Shown here in pieces: positions 37,335 through 48,603 of a DNA stretch of 64,000 nt. A program made the translations under genes and the position numbers. The notes beneath the pieces are model-generated. The model was given only the letters and a program-made list of their open reading frames with translations. It had not been told where the DNA came from and searched no databases. The stretch's first letter is position 1. Every line of letters starts with the position of its first letter. Source of the DNA: Batillaria attramentaria (Eukaryota; Mollusca; Gastropoda; Batillariidae); the NCBI GenBank assembly GCA_018292915.2, contig JACVVK020000333.1, positions 407,501 to 471,500 on the forward strand. Direction: 5' to 3'.

Positions 37335-37372
37335 CCCGAGCGGTCCAAGGGAAAGAACTCGTCATTGCAGCT
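37335..37372 (+). pseudogene. Second orphan fragment of Sox exon 2
   Basis: It has the same GAGCGGTCCAAGGGAAAGAA, continuing CTCGTCA, as at 33735, followed by TTGCAGCTGTGGCCGGCG, which is a plausible decayed match to GGCCAGTCGGCCGCGGTGGC of exon 2. It sits in unrelated sequence with poly-C and poly-G runs. Confidence 0.45.
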
Positions 37373-38064
37373 GTGGCCGGCGAAAGACAAGAGGGTCGGG
37401 CAGGGATGATGGCCGAGATGGGGGTGGGGGGGGGGGGAGGGTCCCACCCGTGAAAGCCATGCTCCCGAGGGTAGGGTTTGTTAGTCAGCAGTTAGGGCTT
37501 TACACCGAGCAAGCGACGACTAATTCGTGGCCCCTGGGGTAGGGCGGGTTAATCACATCTACATGTGTCAAGTTGAGAAAACGCCGGATTGCTCTTTCAT
37601 GTGGATTGTGAACTCGCACTAGAACGTTTTATACCAACCGCCCTTTTCACAGATTTCATTCAGAAAAAAAAAAAAAAAAAATCATTCGCGTCCGGAAAAC
37701 ATCCTCAAGTTATTAGCTACGAAACTATACGTCCGACAAATGATCTTTTTGGTGATCGGAAACTGGTGAGCGCGGCCTGAAAAGTCTCACAAAGCAGCAC
37801 GCCATTCACACTGACGATAAAATTATTCCATGGGCGGAGATGGATGTCCTTGTTTTCTTTGCTCACCACTTCAGTTGTGCTGATTTCATTCTATGCATGT
37901 GTTACGGTGTCGGTCGGTGTAGACTGTTGCCACTGACGGACTGGGTCAGTCACCGCCGGACTGGTGAAGCCGATGCCGCGCCGGCCACTTTTGTCCTTCA
38001 CAACGTGAGACTTAAACTACCCGATCTTACGTTCGAACGTGCACTTACGGTTGAACATTAAACA

Positions 38065-38107
38065 AGTTTAACGTCCTTTTCCACCACGTATCGGTGATAT
38101 CAAAGAC
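38065..38107 (-). mobile_element. SINE body fragment, copy 5
   Basis: GTTTAACGTCCTTTTCCACC and GGTGATATCAAAGAC match the SINE body; nothing else of the element remains. Confidence 0.6.
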
Positions 38108-38334
38108 CACAGCAAAGCCCCTGAGACAGCCCCTCTTTCTGAAATGTACGTCAAGTTTTGCATGAACGACGGTGTATTAAATTCTTACCTTCAAGGAAAG
38201 AGTAATCATGTAAATAATGTTGATTGCGGGGGGGGGGGGGGGGGGGGGAACACAAACAACAAAGACTTGCGGCAAAAGGAGGGGGTACCATTATACAAAC
38301 AGATAAGTAATGGTTTCGAACACTATCAAACACG

Positions 38335-38418
38335 AATCACCTACAACACACACTGGACACAGCGCCGTAGAGTACCATGCATTTCGTCCCTCTTCTAGTT
38401 TCAGCGCGCGAGCACACG

Positions 38419-38463
<45 letters not shown>

Positions 38464-38640
38464 TGTGCATGCTAGCACATACTAGTACTGGACAAGTGTA
38501 CATAAGTATGAACTGGACAGACTTGCTTGCAAAACTGTGATGGCTGCCGCACTGTGACATTTTCGGCAAGGTAAGAAACTGCAGAACTGACGAGGAAAAG
38601 CACGTGTTTGGGGGCGGGTCCAGTCAGTCGGCCGGGGTGA
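38335..38640 (+). promoter_or_regulatory. Distal upstream module of Sox unit B
   Basis: A segment with GCACGTGTTTGGGGGCGGG (E-box plus GC box) and a consensus-like donor, GGCAAG|GTAAGA, near 38570. The same module occurs in the intron of copy C (50937-51200) and upstream of copy D (63437-63730, minus). The donor-like site hints at a non-coding first exon, which is a guess. A (CA)n run lies at 38425-38460. Confidence 0.4.
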
Positions 38641-38814
38641 GGTGGGGGGGGGGTGGTGGGGTCAGTCCTGAAAGAGGAAAGGGGGTGGGGGATGATAAAA
38701 CGGAGGGTGGCCGAGGAAAGTTGACAGAGGGGAGGGAGGAGGGTGTCATGAGGCAACACACGGTGACGCAATCTTACGCGATCTTACCACACGAACAGAC
38801 TCCTGCTCGACTTC

Positions 38815-38940
38815 GCTGTGACATGTGCGGACAACAGATATGCGCAGTGACTTACGCGGCAATGAATGCCATTGAATGGTCAAATTAGGCTCCGCCCCAC
38901 CGTCAGTCAGCTGGTATTGCAGGGGAGCAGCGCGTGGTTT
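38815..38940 (+). promoter_or_regulatory. Degraded promoter block of Sox copy B
   Basis: It matches the copy A block but has lost CACGTG (now CATGTG) and the CCAAT-like site. It keeps ATGCGCAGTGACTT, the GC box GGCTCCGCCCC, and GGAGCAGCGCGTGGTTTGA close to the start codon. The 5' leader is about 100 bp shorter than in copy A. Confidence 0.5.
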
Positions 38941-38970
38941 GAGTCACAACTTGGTTCTTCGGACAACACT

Positions 38971-39821
38971 ATGGAGTTTCCAAAAGCCGTAAAGAAGTCG
39001 ACAGACTGTCACCACATCAAACGACCTAAGAATTGTTTCATGGTGTGGGCCACGGAAGAACGTCGGCGGATAAACCAGCAGTTTCCAGGCGTAAACAACG
39101 CCGAGATATCAAGGCAGCTGGGGGAAAAGTGGCGAACTATGACAGCAGAAGAGCGGCAGCCATACAAGGACGAGGCTGACAGATTGGCACGCCTTCATAT
39201 GCTGGTACAGTACCAAAATTGAGCAGTCTCAGTGTGCACTCTGAAGTCTAAAGAGAGACCTCCCCTTCCACTCCCATTCTGTAAAAAAATTAAGGACATG
39301 TAGTGTGAAAACTTGCCCCACTGGCAAGTGCTGGAACATTATTCTGTAGGAGTACGATGAAAACTTGTCCCAGTGTTTTTTTATTTTTTTTTAATTTTTA
39401 TTTTGACAAACGTTTCCAGAACAGTGTATGCATTCCGGCTGCCAGTGTCACTGTCAGTTCACTTAGGGTGAATTTGACATTCAGACCATAACTTGCATTT
39501 GTGCCACATGACGCCATAACAAGTGCGGACAAAACAGGGGGTAGCGTGCATGACATCATATAGTTTCTCGTGCTGTCAGTCATCACTAGTAGATTGATCG
39601 CCTGTCCAAGTATGGTATATGTGCATACTGTACCTCCTTACCTCAGTGTCAGGTTGTAAACACAGAATGTTGCTTGCGCGGCGTTAAGCCCTAACTAATT
39701 AACTAACTAACTAACTTGTAAATACAGGTTGTTTTTTGGGGGAATCTGGTATAATGTTTGGCGCGGTTAACCACCTCACTGCTAGCGCAGATTTCAGTAC
39801 CGACGCGCTCATAGTCAAGTG

Positions 39822-39889
<68 letters not shown>

Positions 39890-41385
39890 ATCTCTACGAG
39901 ACATCCATGTACACTTGGCTTGACAATGTTTTTATTGTAGGACCACATCGCGTGTGGATAGCAATGCCTAGTATCGCCTGCATGTACATCGATCATGCGT
40001 AGCACCGACTGTGACACCGTAGAGTGTAGTGAATGCGTACTTCACGGGATATGAGCAAAGTAAATTTGCTGTAGATCAAAGAATACAATGCAAATGAAGC
40101 AGGTTAGGGAGTAAGAGAACCGGCAGTATTAAAGTGGATTTCCCTTGTTTTCCTCGAATTTCTACAGTTGTTAAAAGTGCATTTGATGCTATATTACGGG
40201 CTTTGGTGAAACGAGGGATGTCAGTTTGACAGGGGGTGTGTTGACAAATGGCAGGCTTCACTTAGTGAGTGACTTTTTTTTAAAAAAAGCATATCCTTGG
40301 GCACGTGTGGGGCATGAAGAACAGTGTGTACATCTTTGAGTTATTTGTGTATGTGGGGTTGGCCGGGCATGGACGCCGCGTCAGTAGAATATCAAGATTA
40401 CATTAAAAACTTCTTTATTTTTGTCATGCAGCTTGTCGACATGTTTTCCTTTTGGAAACTATTGTCTGTTTTGGTGGGCAAATCCGTTTTGAGGCGGGCG
40501 TGTGTTGCCTGACATTAGTAGGAACCAAAGAGCAGAAATACAACTGTAGACACTGACCTGTACCTGTAGACTAATCCTTATTCTATTCTCATGGTCAGAA
40601 ACTTGCAAGTGTCTTTTTCTGCTTCAAAGTGACCTTTCTGCTTCGTCTGATACACACATGTTACAGAGCTCTTATCGTTTTGTGCATTTTTGTATGTTCA
40701 GGAGCACCCGGACTACAAATATAGACCCCAGAAAAAGCCAAAACGAGCCTCCACTAAGCCTGCCCCAAAAGGCAACCGATCCCGCTCCAACCGGTCGAAG
40801 GGAAAGAACTCACGTGGCCAGTCGGCCGCGGCGGCGGAGCCCATGATCAGCAGCATCCAGGCCATGCTTCAAACTCCGCCCGAGGAGCGGCCCTTCAGAG
40901 TCGCCAACGATATGACGGTTGGGAAGGAGACCGTGGTGGGCGCCGCAGCTGCTGAAGCTAACCGGAGCTTCATGATCGACCAGCAGAACAACGCGAGCAG
41001 CCTTCCATCTCTAGCAGCAGGCAACATAGCCGGCAAGAACGTGGCAATGAAGATGGAGTTTGCCGAGAGGCTGACCCCTCCACCATGCACCCAGGACATG
41101 GCCGACGGTCAGGCGTCCTCCTCGTCCACGTTCCGCATGGACCCTGCCTGCAGTTTGTGTGAGGCAGCACTGATCACATCTCCGGAGGAGCCACGCGCCG
41201 ACACCCCACCCGATTCTGTCATCCTCCCCGTTGTCCCCTTCGAGTCCGTATTTCAAATTGATGACTTTGATTTCGATCATGTTGGTTTTTTACATCTCCC
41301 AAATGAACCGCCAGAAAACCTGTTCGACACTTCCCCCGGTGTAACAGGCCAGAATCTACCCCTGGCCCCAAATCTACCCGGGTAG
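38971..41385 (+). CDS. Sox-like HMG-box gene, copy B (N-terminally shortened, C-terminus cut by a TIR element)
   Basis: Exon 1 is 38971-39204 (78 codons) and exon 2 is 40702-41385; the donor is CTG|GTACAG, the acceptor TGTATGTTCAG, phase 0. The protein is 305 aa. Only about 14 residues precede the HMG box, so some 94 residues present in copy A are missing. The box is strongly diverged: RPKNCFMVWA, EERRRINQQFPGVNNAEI, LHML|EHPDYKYRPQKK. Exon 2 keeps the basic region (NRSKGKNSRGQ) and the RPFRVAN and [10 protein letters not shown] blocks. At 41336 the frame runs into a foldback/TIR element, which supplies the last 15 or so residues and the stop, so the acidic C-terminal domain seen in copy A is gone. 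The 3' polyadenylation hexamer of copy A is AATAAG here (43372-43377). The frame is open and could make a DNA-binding protein without the acidic domain, or it may be a young pseudogene. Confidence 0.75.
39670..39718. repeat. Retroelement tail in the intron of Sox copy B
   Basis: GCTTGCGCGGCGTTAAGCCC followed by (TAAC)n, matching 18885-18950. Confidence 0.6.
39822..39887. repeat. (GT)n in the intron of Sox copy B
   Basis: About 33 GT units in the intron 39205-40701; the introns of the other copies lack it at this place. Confidence 0.95.
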
Positions 41386-41689
41386 AAACTGGACTAGGCC
41401 AGTTTAAACCCGGGTAATTTCTGGCCTAGGCCAGTTTCTACCCCCCTGGCCCCGAATCTACCCCCCTGGTCTGAGCTAAATTCGAATTCATTGTACTGAG
41501 CTAAATTCACAATTTCACTACACCAGTTGCTACAGTGACTACTACTGAGTCGAACTGGTTGTACTGAGGAAATGCGCTGGTTGCGCGACCCCGCAAGCTT
41601 TTCCCTCTGACAGAAAACTGACACTGCCATTTATCTGGAAAACAGATCAGATCACTTCAACGTCGTTCTCAGCGTTGCATAACCTTGTT

Positions 41690-42095
41690 ATAAAGTTTCG
41701 TTTTAAATTGCTGGTATGTCTGTTTTATAGACCACAATATTTATAGTATCGATACTCTGATATTCAGAATCCCACGTACTAAACTTTCTTCTGTTGGCTG
41801 TCGAGTCTTCTCCTACGCTGGTCCAAAAGCCTGGAAATTCACTGCCTCTTTCGCTCCGCCAGTCAACCTCCCTCGAAACCTTCAAAACAAATCTAAAAAC
41901 CTACCTGTTTTCATCTCAAAGCACCGTCTAACCTGCCTCTGTCTTTCTCCATCTCCTTATAAAGTACCATACATGCAGTTGCCCTGGCCCTGAACCTTGA
42001 CTCTTATCTGTACTTTTACCTGTACTTTTAGCGCTTAGAACTGCCTTATAAGTAGATTACAGCGCTATAGAAATAAATTATTATTATTATTATTA
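41690..42095 (+). mobile_element. LINE 3' end (CR1/L2-like) nested in the foldback element
   Basis: The translation shows the degraded reverse-transcriptase tail typical of CR1/L2-type LINEs (VFSYAGPKAW, then PPVNLPRNLQ, then KNLPVF; frame broken). It is followed by a 3' UTR ending CAGCGCTATAGAAATAAA and an (ATT)n tail. The 5' part is truncated. Confidence 0.65.
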
Positions 42096-42212
42096 GTTAA
42101 CATGTGCTTTCATCTGCAACTCAAGTTACTCAATTTTTTTATGCAGATTGCTCTGATGTTATACTGTTTGCATTAAAATTAATTTTAATCAACATCTCTA
42201 TCTATCTCAGTC

Positions 42213-42213
<1 letters not shown>

Positions 42214-42280
<67 letters not shown>
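42214..42280. repeat. (GT)n within the foldback element
   Basis: About 33 GT units between the nested LINE end and the right inverted repeat. Confidence 0.95.
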
Positions 42281-42999
42281 ACGCGTACATTAAAACATAA
42301 TTTTGACAAAGTAAATATTCATTTATACGCTCTTGTACTAGCATGAACAAAACTTACATGAACCATTTTTAGAGACAATACTATTATTTCAAAGCGTAAT
42401 CAAAGACATATATATACTGTTCAAACAAAGAATCTGATGTTATTTCATTCGGGGCCAGGGGGAGAGAAACTGGCCTAGAACAGGAGGGGGTAGATTCTGG
42501 GCCAGGGGGGATAGGAACTGGCCTAGGCCAGTTTAAACCCGGTGTAGCTTCTGGCCTAGTCCAGTTTCTACCCGGGTAGATTTGGGCCTAGGCCAGTTCC
42601 TGCGGGGTAGATTCTGGACGGGGTAGATTCTGGCCTGGTACACCGGCATCCCTGGCATGTGATATCTCACCCCCCTCGCCTTCGGCTTTTATCGCAATGT
42701 GAACTTAACGGCTGCTTTTGGTGCCACCGCTTATAGATCTGTGTTCTACCGGGTATGTGGGTAAAAAACAACAACAACCACAACAAAACAAAAACCGAAT
42801 TCCTGCTTGTTTGTATTTTTCTCCACCCCATGCCTCGCACCCCTACAATATATCTCCCCCCCCCACCCACCCCCACCCCCTCATCTTTCCGCCTAGGGAA
42901 AGGAAAGAAAAGAAAAAGAAAACTAGAAAGAAATGGCGAGAAGGCAAGTGCGAGTCGTGGCAATTTGGAAATCACTACGTGCGACCGTGAATGGATGCA

Positions 43000-44300
43000 C
43001 ACTTTCCAGCTGTGTGTGAACTTTTCAAATGGATCGCGACCCCCCCCCCCCCTCCTTTCTATTAGTGTTTGTCTTCATTATAGCCAAGTATGGGCAAAGT
43101 GCAAACTGAATAAACTACTCAATAACAATCCTGCCGAGGAGGTGGGGGGGGGGGGAGTGGGGGGGTGACCACATTGGCCATTCCGGATTACCAGTACCCC
43201 TCAGTTCCCTTCCGCCCTCCTCCACCACTCCCTCCTTCGCTTCTGTTACGCACAGAATGTACGCGCGTCTGGAACGCGCAGACAAACACGCGATCGCAAA
43301 AGACTATAATTTGAATCGGGAGACCAAGTGTTTACTACTGGACCAATTATTTTAGAAACTTCTTTTAATGCAATAAGAGAGACTTGAGATTTGAGTTTAT
43401 ATATATATATACTGACGTGAGAGGTCGTTTTCGTTATTAATCTGTGGTTTTGTTCAAGTGTGCTGGAACATTTTTACGCTGTGTTAATGTGATAGTTATT
43501 ACTGACTAGAACTGACTGAACTGGACTATCGCCAGTGTCTCTCGGCTAGCAGGAAACAGACAGATGTGACCTGAAGCTGAATACGAGTGTCTCAAAATAA
43601 AAAGGGTGTTGTTATATGAGTTTGAGAGAAAATCTTCACAATTGAAGCTATTGAAATAGTTTTTTCCCCCCATAGCTACTAACTCCCCACTGGAATTCCC
43701 TCTCGAAACTTTCATCAAATGTGCCTGGCTGTGTAGACAATACTGTGATTTTTTCTTCTGAACATGTAACACAAGACCCGTCTGTGTCTCGTGAAAATCG
43801 TGCTCATTGTGATTGTTTCCCCATCCAAGTTACGGGTTAGAGTATTATTGACACGATTTTGTATGGTAGCAAAACACAATATAGGCAGTATATTTTGAGA
43901 CGTGCTAATAATTTACACAAAAACTTCAGGGCTTTTTGCTATTTAGCCGTGAATCCTAACGCCGCGCCGAAGCGTACCGAGTGATAAACTTATGCATAAT
44001 GATAATCTTTATGTGCACATAATTGTCGTTGTGTCCATCAAACTTTGTCATGCTTTTGTGATCACACTGGCTGTACTTGTTTACACTGTAACATAGGAAT
44101 GACTGATTAAATACTTAAGATGCAATTTAGTATGCTGTCTCTTACACGATAAAAGATATTTTGAATTCCCGAAGTCACAACCTTTTTGCACTCCAAATGC
44201 ATCATGTTAGTCGCTCAGACTTGACTGACTTATCTCCGTGTCTGTGATGTTGAAGCCGAGACGCTAACCTATCCACCCTGTTCATTTTTTATTTATTTTT
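43000..44300. other. 3' UTR equivalent and downstream flank of Sox unit B
   Basis: It aligns by eye with 28250-30000 of unit A. The polyadenylation hexamer is changed to AATAAG (43372-43377), and no other AATAAA is seen immediately near it. Confidence 0.55.
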
Positions 44301-44306
44301 TGATGT

Positions 44307-44337
<31 letters not shown>

Positions 44338-44845
44338 TGTCAAGACTGTTGTAGAAGTCTCGGTGTTCGGTAGATTGCTATATTGCATCTAGTTATATTG
44401 TGATGTATGTTTTCCAGAAGTGTGATATAGATCAGTTGTTACTGTTATATGAGTTGTCAACTGAAGCCAGAATTTGATGGAAAAACAATTGTGATATGAT
44501 GATGGGCAGAGCTAGAAAGGAAAGAGTTGATACCGGTACGCTGGGTCTCTCGTTGTGCAAAATGGAGCAACTTACACATTACGTGTACACATATTGCTAG
44601 AGGTGGTGACATTTTATTCAACGACGAGAGAGAGAGAGAGAGAGAGGTGATAATGTACAGAGTAATTATTATATTGCTGGAGAGCAAAACTGGAAGGCAA
44701 ACCAGGCTATTTGCATCAAAAGATATTTTTATATACAGTATAGTTTTCCAAAGGACACGCATGCCAAATATGTGGTTGTCTTTTTTTGTAATAAAATGTT
44801 GAAAACACATTCACCGCCGTCGTCATGCTTTTGCTTTAGAGTACA

Positions 44846-44975
<130 letters not shown>

Positions 44976-45164
44976 GGCTGTAATCTACACAAACTGAAAT
45001 AAAATGCAGAGTAAGGAACACCTTGTACACATTTCACAATGATTACACCTGAACACCACAAACATATTTGGTTTGACATGGAGCTGTACTGTAACATACA
45101 CACGAACGCACACACATTGTTGACTGTCTCGCTTACATGACAATCAAAAACTATGACAAACACC

Positions 45165-45210
<46 letters not shown>

Positions 45211-45413
45211 ACGAAACTTAAGTATCTTGGAACGGTTATAAATGGCAGAAACGATCCATTTGCACTGGGCAACATAGTGGTACTTACAAATGTTGAAATG
45301 CTGAGAAAAAATGCTGTTTATATTTTATGCCCTTCGGCTTCACACAGACAGGCTTGTAAATCGAGGGTGATGTAACCATCCAGGACATTCTCAGGGGCCG
45401 GCAGGCCATCTTA

Positions 45414-46394
45414 AGGCGCGTCTTAACTATAGCCGAAGAAGTCCTCGGCGATGACAACCGAACTTCTTCGGCTTCATTCGGCGTGGCCTCCACGTACTAA
45501 CTAGGCGTCAAGCATTCGTGACATGTGACCGAAGGAAAATAGCAATGGCGCCGATTGTGAGCTTACCAGTGAAGTGCGTCTCGTAGCAACTGTAGCTGTT
45601 GAGGGAAATCAAGGGGTTACACGACAACATGGCTTTATGCACTCAAAAGGGCACTATCTGAACTAATCAATGTGACCCAACTGCACCATGAATTGCATTA
45701 AAAACCGAAATAATCATCAACGAAACCACTGAACCGACAGACAGTTACGAGCCGGTACACCGGCGTAGCAGACGGTCACCAGCACACGGCGGAAGAAAAA
45801 CTTCATACCAACAACAATGTCGCGGTTTTGCATCAGTTTTAGCAAACAAAATCAAAATTCTACACTACCTCAGTAATCAGAGTGACGCAAGTGAGCCATG
45901 AAAGTTATAGATGCCTGAAATATCAGCGACTAGAACGTTGACTCGGTACTCATGTGACGACGCGGCGACTGAGCCTCCACGCGAGCAGACGGCGTTAGCA
46001 TGCGAAGCAAAAACGCTGTAATTACAGATATTTCGCATTCTTACTTCACCTGTAACATTGTAAGTCAAATGTACACTATCCTTACTAATCGATGTATTCC
46101 AGCAGCACCAAGAAACTTCTTCATTGCCGAAATATTAATGCTTGTAACTTTGAACCGACACCGGCCATGTGCGAGCGCGACCCTCCGCCATCTTGAAATC
46201 AGATAGCTGGCGAATCTGGACCAGCCAATCAGATAGCGTCTGGCGAAATCATTCGGGGTTGATCGCGAAGGTTCGCATAACATGTTGAGCGAAGCCCAAA
46301 CAGCCCAAAATCGCTTCGCGAGGCCCCAAAATGTTTCGGGCGAAGCGTTTTTTGTTCGGTCTTCGGGGTTGATCGCTATAGTTAAGACGCGCCT
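45414..46394. mobile_element. 981-bp TIR element in unit B (PIF/Harbinger-like)
   Basis: The terminal inverted repeats are AGGCGCGTCTTAACTATAGC at both ends, flanked by TTA (45411-45413 and 46395-46397). A three-base TTA duplication fits PIF/Harbinger elements (TWA target). No transposase frame is visible, so it is non-autonomous. Unit A lacks it. Confidence 0.75.
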
Positions 46395-46469
46395 TTAGGG
46401 TATTAACCCTTTCCTCTCAGGGTATGAACCCATAACCCTTTCATTGTAGTGCGCCCGTGCGCACTGCTC

Positions 46470-46473
46470 ACTG

Positions 46474-46505
<32 letters not shown>

Positions 46506-46507
46506 TA

Positions 46508-46579
<72 letters not shown>
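46470..46579. repeat. (GTGC)n(GT)n compound microsatellite
   Basis: GTGC repeats 46474-46506, then GT to 46578, just outside the 45414-46394 TIR element. Confidence 0.95.
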
Positions 46580-46639
46580 CATTACTCTGATCAGTCCTAT
46601 ATCTAATCTGTTGTTTATATCTTTTGCTTCCACCACAAC

Positions 46640-46733
46640 CATCTGGTCACGTATTCACCGGAGCTTGTAGGGGCCACCGGCTTATCAATAAAGTGTCTTG
46701 AGTCTTGAGTCTCTCTCTCTCTCTCTCTCTCTC
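46640..46733 (+). repeat. Retroelement tail and (CT)n tract in unit B
   Basis: AATAAAGTGTCTTGAGTCTTGAGTC followed by (CT)n; the reverse sense appears at 6484-6515 (GAGTCAAGAATCAAGAAAAC). Confidence 0.5.
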
Positions 46734-47114
46734 TGTCGAACGATAACAGTATTCTTATTTCAAATTATTCAGTCATGATCGAGAATAGATGCTTCATCAT
46801 CCCAGCACACCGGTCTTGCCCTCTAATAATAAAAATCAATCGCATTTATACAGCGCAATTCTTCAAAATGCATGAACACATTGTGCAGTCACGGCATCGC
46901 TCACACGCACACATAAATAAAACACATAAAAAACAACAACAGGCACCACGGTTACAATTAACGCACGCTGTACACAAACGTAAACAGTGCTACCGGTATT
47001 GTGAACGTACGCAAGTTGATGGGACAGACTGCGCATTTTCAAGGTAGGAAAAAAAAAAAAACCCGAGGGATAGGGGTTGACGGTGTGTATGTGTGTGTGA
47101 GTGTATGTGTGTGT

Positions 47115-47270
47115 TTTCCACCACATAAGGGTGATATCAAAGACGGGGCAACGAGCAAAAAGGCCAGCACAAATCTTGGCCCCGGCCCGCCGGCGGCCGG
47201 ACTCGATTCGAACTCACGACCCGAGTATTGAGAGTCCAACGCTGTACTATTCGGCCACCCCGGCTCCCCA
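47115..47270 (-). mobile_element. tRNA-derived SINE, copy 6, upstream of Sox copy C
   Basis: It has the head GGAGCCGGGGTGGCCGAATA and B box GAGTTCGAATC. The tail end is truncated in a TG-rich run. It lies in the leader region of unit C, about 630 bp before the start codon. Confidence 0.8.
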
Positions 47271-47419
47271 GGGAGGTGGCGGTCTTGGGTGGACAACAGG
47301 AGGGGGGGGATAAAAAGGGGGTGGGGGTGTGGTGAAGTGGACCAGGGGGTTGGTAGAAGGGGAGAGGGGAGGGCGTCTGGAGGGAGCACGCCCAATCTAC
47401 TGCAGAGACAGCTCGTGCC

Positions 47420-47545
47420 CAGCCGAACACGTGCGGGCAATGGACATGCGCAGTGCCTTGCGGCCAGTCATTGGTCGTGCTACCCTCCGCCCACTATCAA
47501 TCAGCTGGCGTTGTAGGGCACAAAAAGCCTAAAAGGCGAGCAGCG
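47420..47545 (+). promoter_or_regulatory. Promoter block of Sox copy C
   Basis: ACACGTGCGGGCAATGG, CATGCGCAGTGCCTTGCGG and CCTCCGCCCA occur in the same order as in copy A, followed by the GTTGTAGGGCACAAAA leader segment. Confidence 0.55.
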
Positions 47546-47651
47546 CGTGGCCTGCGACAGAACTTCGCTCTGCCTCCGAACATTCGTGCACACGCTGGAT
47601 ACTTCTGTGACCCTCACCGTATATCAGTTCCTAGACTTTCACGATGGAATT

Positions 47652-47895
47652 TTTGATAATCTAAAAGGCAAAAGTACGGATGACAGACTTGAACAGACTG
47701 AGGCACCGAAAAACAAACCCAGACCAGGCATCTGAAAGCCAAGCGAAGATCCTCTGACGCTGACCAAAGCTAAGCAAATCAGCCCTCACACACCCCAAAG
47801 ACACTCGCCTAGCCAAGCAGCCAAAGTCACACGCCTGGAACAACTTGTCCTTAAGGGCCAAAAGCCATAGGACGTAAAGCAAGCTAATGATGATG
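47652..47895 (+). mobile_element. 5'-truncated LINE insertion at the start codon of Sox copy C
   Basis: The 244-bp insert is flanked by the 11-bp duplication ACGATGGAATT (47641-47651 and 47896-47906), which contains the initiator ATG. The insert ends CATAGGACGTAAAGCAAGC followed by an ATG-rich tail. The left ATG now opens a six-codon ORF (MEFLII, stop); the right ATG restores the Sox start. A relative of the same LINE end lies at 50227-50323. Confidence 0.85.
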
Positions 47896-48310
47896 ACGAT
47901 GGAATTCCCTGCAAGTCCAGACTCCATCATTGGCGTGCCAGGACCGAGCTGCAGCCCCCAGCTCGCCGATATAGTGTACAAAACTGAACCCACCCCATCA
48001 GCTGGCGCAGGCATGGGTATACGGTTCGGATCCCTGCATGTCCGTGAAGACTCCCTCACGCCGTACACGGATGCTACAAAGTGCAAAAAGCCGGCAAAAC
48101 ACATCAAAAGACCCATGAACCCTTTCATGGTGTGGTCACAGCAGGAACGACGTATAATCGCCGAACGTACGCCCGGACTGCACAACGCCGAGATTTCCAA
48201 GAGACTGGGGAAGAGGTGGAGAACGCTGACTGCAGAAGAGAGGCAGACGTTCATTGATGAGTCGGAGAGACTGCGGCAACTTCACATGAAGGTACAGGTA
48301 CTTAACTGAA

Positions 48311-48362
<52 letters not shown>

Positions 48363-48392
48363 TGAGTACACTTAGACACCCCTTCTCTCTCT

Positions 48393-48434
<42 letters not shown>

Positions 48435-48567
48435 TCTTACAACTCCTTTGATGTAGATTTAGCCTTTTTTTGTAGATTTAGCAACGGCAAGTTTGAAAAC
48501 TGGTCGGCTTTTGATCAACAACTTTTTACCGTTGGAAAATAAGGTTCATTTTCATTTTCAATTTTCA

Positions 48568-48600
<33 letters not shown>
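48311..48600. repeat. (GT)n and (CT)n tracts just inside the intron of Sox copy C
   Basis: GT 48313-48360, GT 48397-48433 and CT 48571-48600. The first begins about 20 bp after the splice donor. Confidence 0.95.

Positions 48601-48603
<3 letters not shown>

Larger units (their letters stand above)
41336..42646. mobile_element. Foldback/TIR element inserted in exon 2 of Sox copy B
   Basis: Both ends read CCGGTGTA-CAGGCCAGAATC inwards. The inverted repeats (about 41336-41457 and 42454-42646) are built of shorter repeats containing GGCCTAGGCCAG and CTACCCGGGTAG. The element is 1311 bp and contains a LINE 3' end (41690-42095). No transposase frame is seen, so it is non-autonomous. The flanks correspond to two different places in the gene: coding sequence on the left, 3' UTR on the right. 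The insertion was therefore accompanied by a deletion of the C-terminal codons, and no clear target-site duplication remains. Confidence 0.8.

Noticed and set aside
47661..48254. 197-codon minus-strand frame opposite Sox copy C exon 1
   Set aside because: It runs antisense through the HMG box and the LINE insert; a shadow.
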